From NCBI GenBank assembly GCA_025617745.1, contig CM046853.1:1546873-1610872 (forward strand): a DNA stretch of 64,000 bases, in the 5' to 3' direction. A program made the position numbers and the translations under genes. The notes beneath the pieces were generated by a model. That model was given only the letters and a program-made list of their open reading frames with translations, had not been told where the DNA came from and did no database searches. The DNA is from Heliocidaris erythrogramma. Its lineage: Eukaryota; Echinodermata; Echinoidea; Camarodonta; Echinometridae. Positions 1 through 11,200 of this stretch are shown piece after piece. Position 1 is the first letter of the stretch; the number at the start of each line of letters is the position of its first letter.

Positions 1-61
1 TAATATCGACTTATTTTTATATAAAGGCTTGAGATCATTGCGTGAATCGATTTAATTAAAT

Positions 62-1363
62 TACAGTCAAACCTGTCTTAGCGGCCACCTGTCTATAGCG
101 GCCACCAAAAAATCCCCCGCAGTATATTACTGTGTTGTAGACCCTGCATATAGCGGTCACCTGCCTAACGCGGCCAGCGGCCACCCATTATGTATCCCTC
201 GGTCAATATCTGACCGCGTATAGCGGCCACCAATATCGAGTCGAGCCCTAGCTTCAAGCACAAAAAGTAGTCTTTGCCGTAAAAAGTTAAGCATAATAAA
301 GCCGCGATGTGTTTACCGAGTCCTAGCTCAGTCACACTCTCACACAAACGTCGTGAATAGATTCTACAATGGCCAAGAAGATCTAAAAGTTTTACCACAT
401 TGCCGACTAATTAGAGATTAAAAGTCTTTTTAGTAAGAATTAAGCACTAGTATTGTTCGTTTACGTAATCTTCGCACCTTCCAGCTGCGATCTCCTGCCC
501 CTGTATTGTTCTCTTAAGCTATCACGGCCCGGTCGGCATTGATAGCGATCGATCGCCATTGCGCAATAGCACAGGTTCGTACACTTCAATATTAATTTTT
601 ATTTTTTTAAAGATTTATCAAAAAAATTTAAAGGGTTAAAGCTATCAAGAAAAATAATAAAACAGTGATTTTTTTTAGAAAGTGAAAATAATAAAATACT
701 ACCCTTCTATTATTTTTTAAGGATCAATAATAACGATTTCATGTAAGAATTTGTCCTGCTGAAAAACAGCAGGAAAACTCGTCCAGGCCGCGCCACCAGC
801 GATCCATTGCTTGTCGACATTCGCACTTTCGACAAATCAAGTGAGCACCTTCTATCGTCTGTTCTCAAAAACAGTTAAAACTTCTTTTAAACCATTCAAA
901 AGGCAAATATTTATTGAATGAAAATTGATTGCATGATTTTATTCAAAAGATAAACTTATTATTGTAATTTTTTGACAAGAAGCAAAAGCATGATTAGACA
1001 TCGTTTTCAGACTATAAAAATCAAGAACAGCAGTCTACCGCGGGCGACTACGTACGTGGTAATTTGAGGGGAAATTCATTTTACAGAGATTGCTCGTATA
1101 TCTATTGTTTTTCTCATTTATTGACAACAAAGCACATTATTTTGGCATTTTATATATCATATGACATGTTATACGTCAAATCTGTAGATCTATATAGCTT
1201 GTTTTCCTAAGTGATATATATGGGTACATGTACACTATAAGTGATGTTGCGTGTATGTGCAAAAATTAAAAATGGCCACCGACCTGTCTATAGCGGCCAC
1301 CTGTCTATAGTGGCCACTTTTTCTGTTTCCCTTTGGTGGCCGCTATAGACAGGTTTGACTGTA
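62..1363. mobile_element. 1.3-kb terminal-inverted-repeat element, pogo/Tc1-like ends
   Basis: The left end (TACAGTCAAACCTGTC) and right end (GACAGGTTTGACTGTA) are inverted repeats of about 27 bp, followed inward by repeated GCGGCCACC units. The ends fit a TA target duplication with CAGT termini, as in pogo/Tc1-type transposons. The interior has only a 77-codon minus-strand frame (165-398) that I do not recognise, so this is a non-autonomous or decayed copy. It lies in a dynein intron upstream of the first visible exon. Confidence 0.75.
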
Positions 1364-1563
1364 TTAAAGGAATATGCTTCCTGTAAAACACTTTCATATA
1401 TATCCTAAATTCAAAGCAACAGATGATATGTATTATGTTATTTGTTAGTAATATGGTTATGAGAAACTCTGTTTATTGTGGTACATATTTAGGACATGAT
1501 TTGACAAAATGGTAGGTTTGTGTATGATTTATTTTTCATTCAATTTGTGAAGTGTAATACTTT

Positions 1564-2105
1564 AACGTGGAAAGGTTTACGGTTCACCATGTGTTAGTCC
1601 TGATAAGGACTGTTGGGGTATTGAAATGAGGGTAGAGAATGATGAGAGAAGGGGAGAAAAGGAGAAATGGATAGTCGAGAGAGAAACAAGGTATAAGAAA
1701 TTATCTTTTGTGAGAGTGAAGTCCTTAGAAGGACTGTAAACCAGATGAGAAAGGTGGCTGGAAGATGACGGTGGCATTCCTGATGACGGGCAGTCAACCT
1801 GCCCGGAACGTCGAGACGCCTCATATCTCCTACTCTTCATCACCGAGACTTCTCACCGGATCTACTCTCCACCGCCGAGACTCGACACCTCACCTACTCT
1901 TCTCTTCCAGCTACCTTTCTCATCTGGTTTACAGTCCTTCTAAGGACTTCACTCTCACAAAAGATAATTTCTTATACCTTGTTTCTCTCTCAACTATCAA
2001 TTTCTCATTTTCTCCCCTTCTCTCATCTTTCTCTACCCTCGTTTCAATACCCCAACAGTCCTTATCAGGACTAACACATGGTGAACCGTAAACCTTCTCC
2101 ACGTT
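1564..2105. mobile_element. Foldback element with ~200-bp inverted arms
   Basis: Arms 1564-1765 and 1903-2105 are near-perfect inverted copies separated by about 137 bp. The short frames seen here on both strands are mirror images of the same sequence and not genes. TGTAATACTTTA occurs immediately to the left (1553-1564) and again at 2140-2151. This could be a target duplication if the element extends about 33 bp beyond the right arm. Confidence 0.85.
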
Positions 2106-2151
2106 ATCTATTCCACCATGCAAATCTTCAAAGATCATCTGTAATACTTTA

Positions 2152-2800
2152 ATTTTCTTTTTGCATGCATCACACCGGATTATTTCTATTTATATCACAA
2201 ATTATGCATGCTTTCATGAATAGATCATGGTAAGATAGTTTGTGTTTTGGTGTTTTGGTTTCTTCTTTTCAGTTTTCAACTTCATCTTTTCAATACCCAC
2301 AGCATCTGGAATGTTTAGTACTTGAATAACTTTAAATGTATGAAGTGGTAATTTCTTGATTTTAATTGATATAAGAATGTTAACTCTCTTTCTCTCTCTA
2401 TGTGGATAAACTTAAGATACATGAGTAGTTTCTAAAGTCAGAAAATATACATGAAAAAAAAGTTATGTGATAATACAAGCTGTTTAGTACGATTGGTTCT
2501 TGGCAGTGAAGCCCTAAGTATCTGTGTAAATGTGTGATGTACTTGGTTTTATAAGTAGCTCCTAAAAACTGTATTTTACCTGGCTCTTTAATTTTTAAAA
2601 TCCTCTGGTAAATCAGTATGGAATTGACACAGCTGATAGGTCACTAAGTTGCGATGGCACACACTGCCCACACATACAGACTTGTAGAACATGTATGTAT
2701 TAATGCATTCCATGGTTTGAATGGGTTAGAAATGGAAAGGAACAACTTATATGTATTATATTTGCCAGTATATCAATTATATGCCCTCCTTTATGACTAG
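2152..2800. other. Dynein intron sequence, nothing recognised
   Basis: This AT-rich intronic sequence directly precedes the first visible dynein exon. It contains short T-rich tracts and the splice acceptor at 2799-2800. I see no gene or clear repeat structure. Confidence 0.5.
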
Positions 2801-5266
2801 GTGAATGAGCTAATCATCAAGACGGTCGACACAGAACGACAGCTCTTCTTCCTGAAGAAGTTGCTTCTTCAAGGTGAGAAGGTTCTGTTTGTTGGTCCAA
2901 CGGGTACAGGCAAATCAGCCATCACCAATGCCTTCCTGCTGGATCTAGCCAAAGGGGATTATATCCCTAACAATCTCAACTTCTCTGCTCAGACATCAGC
3001 TAATCAGACTCAGGATATCATTCTATCTAAGCTGGACAGGTGGGTTGTGATTGGTGGAAAACCTGAATTAAAACCTTCTCTCTTTTTCTCACTTTCTTTA
3101 TGTTTCCCAGTCTCTCAGCAGTTAGTTAAATATAAACCAGATTGATACTGTATTATAGTGATTATAGATTTAAAACAGAAAAATAGTCTTCACATTCCTT
3201 ATGCTGTCTTGAAAATTCCAAAGAATCGTAAATTTTTGAAGGTATGTAAGTGATTAAGTAGACTTTTAATCTTACTGTACTATTTGAGGGGCTGGGGCCA
3301 CTATTGGCTCAGTTCGTGATACATGACATATCCCTTCTTTTAAAGTGGTCAGATGAATTATTTCCTTTTATCATAAACCATTTTCTTTTGCCACACAGGA
3401 GAAAGAAGGGTGTGTATGGGCCGACACCTGGTAAGAAGCTTGTGGTGTTTGTAGATGACCTGAACATGCCAGCCAAGGAGAGATATGGTGCACAGCCTCC
3501 TATAGAACTCCTAAGACATTGGGTGGATCATGGCTACTGGTTTGACAGGTAATACTTATGAGTGTGTTGTTTGTGGATACCTTAAAGCTGAGTGATGAAT
3601 GGTGCGAGATATAAGAATGAATAGTAAAGGAGAAATAAAAAATGTGTATGTGACATGAATAATTGGCGTATTTAGAATCATCGCTCCCATCATTTTACCA
3701 CCATAATATGTCCCTAGCAGGTTTGAAATTGTTCAGGGATAAAAGCTGAATTAATATCTTCAGTACAAAATAGGAGATTATATGATGTTAATAATCATAT
3801 ATTGATGCTTTGAATATCAGGAAAGACACAGGTATGCTATACCTTGAGGACATCATGCTTGTATCTGCTATGGGTCCACCTGGAGGTGGCAGGAATACTG
3901 TCACTCCTCGCTTCCTACGTCACTTCAACATCATTGCCATAGATACATTCAATGAGGAGACCATGAAGAACATCTTCTCTCCACTCCTAGACTGGCACTT
4001 CAACAGGGGCTTTGAGACCAATCTCAGAAGATACTCCAGGGTAACTAATCAAATCCAGCAAAAGTTATAAAAAAAACCCACAATTAACTTAATTTTGGTA
4101 CAACCACTCCCACTGTTATCATAACAACAATCATGCTTCTGATAAGACTTGGTCTGTAGTTGATAAACTGGGTCTTGAATGAATAAGGATTATATAATGT
4201 ATGAAACACTGAAATAAAACAAATGATTGATACATTGTAGTTCTGCATACTCTGAGAGACCTTGCAAGAAATGTTGACAAAGAAATTTCATATCTTGTGC
4301 AAAGGCTTCTTTTCGTAAACTGTTAACAAGTGGTGATTTACAGGCTTTCCTTAATTCAGTATTCAATGTTCGTTAACTTCTTTGTCTTTTGTTTAGATCA
4401 TGGTATACTCTACCACTGAGGTATACATCCAGGCTATCTCCAGCTTCCTGCCTACCCCCTCCAAGTCTCATTATGTGTTCAACCTACGAGATTTTGCCAG
4501 GGTAGTACAAGGCATCCTCCTCATCAAGCCCTCCTGCATCCCATCAGGACCAGATGGATCTAAGAAACTCATCAGACTGTGGGTGCATGAGGTCTACAGG
4601 GTCTTCTATGATCGTCTGGTTGATGATGAAGATCGACATACTTTCTTCACTATGGTCAAGGTATTTATGATGTTTTTGATGTATTTTCCTCGTTCATGAA
4701 CAATCCTGTTTGCAGGATGATGTGGTTGAGTGTACTGACCTTCATATGAGAAATCCTTCGTAGTAGCTGATTTGCTTGTCATTGCACATCCAATACCAAC
4801 ATATCTTCTATTTGAGGTGTGTTTGTTTGAGGACATTCAGAATTTTATGCCAAGTAGCTTTATTTGTGTGCAGTTACGTTTGACATCTTAACCCAGAAAA
4901 TCTACAACTCAAACATGAATTATCTGTCATGAGACATACTTTATAAGTGGAATAAGACGGGCCTTTGAAGTCACAAATGCAGTGAAAAGTTTTTACAAAA
5001 TATTATATTGGCAGCATGTGTACCTGTCCATTTATTAAATCCTTAACTGTCCCGTCATTCAGTTTTCCTGTGATTTGCCACCTCGTGCTCCTAAAGCTGT
5101 ATTTCTAGCAAACAAACAAACAAACAAACAAACATCATGATGAGTGGGCATCCCTAATTTTGTTTTGATTGTAGAGTGTTGTTCAGAGTCAGTTTAAAGA
5201 AAAAATGAACACAGTCTTCACCCATCTCACAACCGGTAGGGAAGTTACAGATACCAACATGAGGAG
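2801..5266 (+). CDS. DNAH7: Dynein exons 1-5 of window: AAA3 module
   Basis: Five exons encode AAA3. The first carries the Walker A motif GPTGTGKS at about 2898-2921, which is the AAA3 type (AAA1 is GPAGTGKT, AAA2 is GPTGSGKT). The second carries the Walker B-like stretch [13 protein letters not shown] and the [15 protein letters not shown] segment. The third has [11 protein letters not shown], and the fourth has the conserved [18 protein letters not shown]. The Walker motifs look intact, so ATP binding at AAA3 is plausible. The open frame begins directly at a splice acceptor, so upstream exons must exist to the left. Intron phases are 2, 2, 0, 0 and 2. Confidence 0.92.
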
Positions 5267-8200
5267 GTAAGAAATCTCTTTCATTCCTTCATCGTTAACG
5301 TAATCCTACATGAGTTTAATGTTGTTTGTGTATGTGTATTTGTATATATTAATATATAAATTTTATGCTAAGGACAGTTATTTCCAAGTTTAATAGTAGT
5401 TTACACAGCAATAACAAATTAAATAGAAATATTTCATTTAAAGATTTAGGCAAAAGAAAAGTATATTGCTAATTGTTTTTTTCTATGTCCTTCAGGTATT
5501 TCATTAGTTAAAGCAAATATGATTTCCTAGACTCTATTTTATTCAGTTAAATAGTGTTTGAAATCAATTTTCATATCACAAGAACTATTTTCTTTAAATT
5601 AGTTTTAAATGATGGCTCTTTGCAAACAGTTTACTGTTCTATGCTCTGAAATCTGGTGGTCTTGTACACTTCTTTTATTAAATTTTAATGAGAAACCATG
5701 TTACATGCTAATGTCATCTCATTCATTCCATTTTTTTAATAGACATGGTAATGTTTGTATATCTTATTTTAATTCTTTAGTGTAGGCAATAAACTAGGGA
5801 TCTGGCATAATTATTTTTTTATTCACGATGCCATGAAAGAGGTACTGATTGTTGATAATTTCTCTTTGCAATTGAGTGAGAAAATATATATGACATCTTA
5901 CAACTTACAAAGTATCTTTTTGTAATTTAAGATTGTCACATCATTGAATACAGTGGCGTATCTAAGGGGGGGGGGGGCACTTGCCCCGGGTGGCACTTGG
6001 AGGGGTGCAAAAACGCAAAGGGGAGAAAGAGAAAAAGGGGGAAAAGTCATAATTCTTACGGATTATGCGCCCCCAAATCCGCAGGGTAAATGTTTTTTTT
6101 CATAATTATTTTCTTTCATGATCTTGTAATTTCGCGCCCCCAGTATATGATGCACCACGCGTTACCCCGGGGTAGCGTTGTACCCGAGGTACCATAGTGT
6201 CCCTGTATTAAAGAGTTGCGACATGGACGTCTCACTTTTCTGGAAACAAAATGCCGTTCGAATTCTTTCTATTGAGAACACCCAGGTGCTCATTGGAATT
6301 GAATAGAAATGTTATGTAATAGTGGAAACAAAATGGCGTTCAAATCCCCAGTTGTCGCAACTCTTTAATTAATACAGGGACACTATGGTACCCCGGGGTA
6401 ACGCGTGGTGCATCATATAGTTCTTAAATAGCTAAAAGGGTTTAAAATTCGAAAAATAAAGATGTAATTGTCATTGCTTTGCTAGTTATCATGTAAGTTT
6501 CATCTAACTCCTGCTAAATATTGTGCCCCCAATATAGGATATAGTGTATAAAACAGCATTTGCAAAGGTTCAACATTTGAAAAAAATCTCAACTTCAGGT
6601 CGCATTGCTGATTTTTATACCCCCGCCAAACGAAGTTTGAAGGGGGTATACTGGAATCAGTCGATGGTTGGGCGGTCGGGCGGGCGGGCGGTCGGTCGGT
6701 CCGTTGCAAATCTTGCGGATCGAACTACTTCCTCAGTTTTTGACCGAAAGTCATGAAATTTGGTACACACATTGGTCTTGGTGGGAAGATGTGCAAGACA
6801 TATTTTTCGGATGAGTTGGAATCTGCGCTGCCATGGTAACGGCATATTTATAGCAGAAAATCAAGGAAAACAGCTTGCGGATCGAACTACTTCCTCAGTT
6901 TTTGACCGAAAGTCATGAAATTTGGTACACACATTGGTCTTGGTGGGAAGATGTGCAAGACATATTTTTCGGATGAGTCGGAATCTGCGTTGCCATGGTA
7001 ACGGCATATTTATGGCAGAAAATCAAGGAAAACAGCTTGCGGATCGAACTACTTCCTCAGTTTTTGACCGAAAGTCAAGAAAGGCTGTTGTCACGGGGCG
7101 GGGGTATTAATCATCATCTTCAGTGATATTTCTAGTTTAAAACTATTTCTCAAGGGTTTTCATTAGTTTTGCTCCAGATTGTAGAAGTGAGTGAATAGAA
7201 AAACTGTTTATCAATGTACAAAATTCAAGCTTCTCTACCACTCAATTGCGGTGGTCATTTGCAAAATTTCCTGCAGTGGGTAAAATACCCTGCATTTTCC
7301 CCAAGTATATTTGAAAAGCATTGAATCCTGTTATAGCTTTGAATAGAATAGAGGTTTACTGTGCAGTGTAAATGTATTACAATGTTGCTTTCATCATTAT
7401 TTACAATGTTCTGTGCTTAGAATGTAGCTCTTAGATTAGAAAGCAAAGCAGTATGTATTCTCCAAACCCCTTCCTATCATCATGTATAATCATTGTTTGC
7501 ATCCATTCCACCCCTGCTTACCCATCATGCAGCAGTAGCGCACATCCTGAAATACGAGATGAACATCTTCGCAGGTAGTCTTCTCTCAAATGCAGTTGAA
7601 TTTGTCTAACCTTTCTTAATCATTTTTCCTATCTGTTTATTTTTTTGTCTTTTACACTATATTTTCAATTGTTGCATGAGCCTATTTTAATTAGAATACT
7701 AGATTATATTATGGTGTATATACATGTATGAAGATTGTTCTGAAAAAATGAATGAAAATTTCAAATTGTACGATGGACATGTTAGAATCGACTGTATGCA
7801 CACCCCAGATGATCTGCATAATGAAGGAGAAAGAAAAGAAATTTTTTATTATCTTTGTTCTTGTGTTATTTTGCAGCCCATAACACTTTGGAATGCATTA
7901 TTTTGTTTAAATTTCAGTGTGATTACTAATCAGCTATGATTTGAGGTGTGAATAGTTTGACAGAGTTGCAGTCTTTTACAATTTACATGTATATTAAAAA
8001 TCTTAATGTTTCTTGCTTAAAGAAATTGGTGAATTAGATAGATCAAACCTGTACCTTTGTATAGTTTTATAACTTTTTATGATTAGTGCATGAATTCCAG
8101 CAGTAGTTTAGTATTAGGCATTTGTGTTTTGTATTTTCATTTTGCATGTGCTGTGGGAACTTTTGCATTAAATTTTAGATTTCTTGGTATTGTAAAAATT

Positions 8201-11200
8201 TCTAGGGTGAGTATATTTTTAAATATTAAATGATGTTTGTGTTGTGAGAAAGCAAGCCTGTAACCCTTTTCCCTACATTTATAGTGTCTCCATGCATTGT
8301 AATCCAAGATATGTTTACTATAATACAATGTAACTCATGTCATAATGTACACCAAATGCATTACAATATATATTGCTTCCAACTAGGTAGAAATACGCTA
8401 GTATGTTTGAAAAATCATAACTTTGTGCTTCCCTCTGTAAATCTGACTTGAATCTAAACAGATATTTTTAGTTATGGACATGGATTCACCTTGTATCATC
8501 ATGCTTTGTATCCTGCTGAAAATATCATCCATACCCAAAGTTTTTCTAATTCAGTTTATGTTTTTGTAAGTATGTAATTATTTCTCCTAATTTTCCTGAC
8601 TTTATAGCTTGTTCTTTGGAGATTACATGAGGACTAAGGATGATGAAAAGAACTATGATGAGATCACTGATTTTGAAGGACTCAGAGAGGTAAACTATTA
8701 TCATATCAATGACAGATAGAACAGAATCCATTATATGGCATGTATTGTATTTATTAAATCTCATCACCTGTGCCTGGGAGGGGAAAAGCAAACTGAATCA
8801 CTGTAACCCTTAGGTCTCTCCTCCCGATGTGCAGGTGTACCACTACACCGGGGTTTCCCCCCTACTCTTCATTGAATAGTGCAGTGGGTTCTTAACGTGC
8901 AAAGGTGGTGGCTTTCCTCTACACGGGACCTCCATTTAACGTCCTATCCGAGGGACGGTGTTTTTCCACTGTAACATAGCCTGCGTCTATGGAACCAGAG
9001 AGGGGCACGTTAACACACAACGCAGGCTTCTGTCATCCACCCAGGGTGGATTCGATCCCACGATCTTTGGTTCGACAGGCAGCCGCTTTACCGACTGAGC
9101 CAACTTGCCTCCTCATGTTGACTTCCAACACAAAACTTTATCATTTATATTACGCTGTGGTCCCCCAATTTTATTCCAATACATGTACATGTACATGTAC
9201 GTAGTATCCAATTCTACAGTACTTCTTTACCCCTGTAATATAGCAAGCATCCACAGACATCAAGTATGAGGTGTTCATTGAAAATTAATTCTAAAATTAG
9301 ATCAATGTTGAACAATATAAAAAGCCAGTTCGTAATTACAATTTACCTTTAACGATAAAAGTCATTTGTACTGAGTACAATTAACCTTTATACGCTTTCA
9401 TAGTGTGTGCACCATTATGCGCGCACCAGTATGATTTTAGTTGTTAAACAAGTAGTGGTCCATCAAAACAGATGCACGTACGGGTACAAATTGGGGTTAT
9501 TTGTACCATCCATTAAAAACAAGTTGGCTTATTCAGTTTGACTGACTTTTACAATATTTTCTTTTTTTTTCTTATAGAATGTTGAGAAGTATCTAGAGGA
9601 GTACAACTTGATGACTAAAGCTCCAATGGATCTAGTCATGTTCAGGTTTGCTATTGAACATATCTCCAGGATCAGTAGAGTTCTCAAACAACCCAATGGA
9701 CATGCTCTTCTTGTCGGTGAGTACATAACATGTTTCCTTATTCTTATTGCAAAGACAGTGACGTAGACAATATTCAAAATCCTTCCCATTAGATGTGCTG
9801 TTGTGAGACTAACTTTAGATAGGAAATTGCTTCTACAGTATATATTCCAATTAGGGTATTTATTGAGAAGATATTTACTTTTAAATGAGAAAGTAGTTGT
9901 GTTTTTGCCACTCTCCCCCAAAAGTTCTTTTTTCAATATTTTCTTTCTGGAAAGGATCCATGTACTACACCTTATATCAGTGACATTGTTTATATTGACA
10001 TGAGCAGTTTCAACTCTCCTAAGGAATAGTACTACCCCAGCCACGCTTTCTAAACCTCAACAACCATGCACTTTCTCTCAATAATGACAGAGACGTAATC
10101 ATATCGAGTCTGTTATTCCTTTTCAGTTCCTCTTGTCCTATTTACCAACATTCCAGTGTTTTAAAAGATGATTTTTAATGTTTTATCCCGCAGGTATTGG
10201 TGGTAGTGGTCGAGCTAGTGCAGCCCGCTTAGCATCCTTCATGGCTATGTATGAACTATTCAGTATTGAGATCACAAAGAACTACACACAAGCAGATTGG
10301 AGAGAGGATATCAGACAATTGATGAGGAAAGCTGGAGATGAAGGATGTAATACAGTCTTCTTATTTGGTGATCATCAAATCAAGGTAACAGTGTCCCTGT
10401 TGAAGATTATCATACATGTACATTGTTGAAGAGTTATACAGTCAAACCTGCTTTAGCGACCACCTGCATAGAAAGTCCACCTGTCTATAAAGACCACAAT
10501 TTTTTTCCCCTTGAAAAGTGTTTCTCATTGAAACATGTATTAAAGGAACCTAATAAAGACCACTTTTCTTGTCTCCCTTGAGTGGTCTTTATAGACGGGT
10601 GTCACTGAAACACATGAAGTTGATTTTGATCACATCATTAACCCCTTCGTATTTCCTATGATGTAAAAAAAAAAATATGTAAAATACTTTCTTACATTCT
10701 CAATATGTAGGCAGGAGTAACTTAATATTATTCCTGTAGAGCATATTAAAGAAACATTAATACATTGTCTGATGCTTGATTCTATTATTTATTGTTGTTG
10801 TTCTGTAATGCACGTTTCTTTATGTGTTTTTCCCCCAAATTTGTTATATTAGGAGGAATCGTTTTTGGAAGACATCAACATGATCCTCAATACAGGAGAT
10901 ATTCCAAATCTGTTTGAGAATGAAGAACGACTTGAGATTATTGAGAAGGTAGGTAATATCATCTAGAGCTTTGTTGAGGAAGAGGGAAATGTTTCGTTTC
11001 TTCTTTTGCAAACAAGCATGTTTCAAGACTGTGAGCACTATTCAACACGTGAAATCTCACTGCACAAATTTTCTTTGAAGTCTGAAAATCTGAAGTACTG
11101 TTGTAAAGTTATAAGACCTTTTGTGACCTTTTTATGGATTTTGTGTTTTGAGTTTCTCAATGTAAACATTATTGAAACCTTTTGTATGACAGGGCCCATG

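Noticed and set aside
1577..2138. Matching short proteins on both strands
   Set aside because: They arise from the two inverted arms of the foldback element. The identical peptides on opposite strands show they are structural, not coding.
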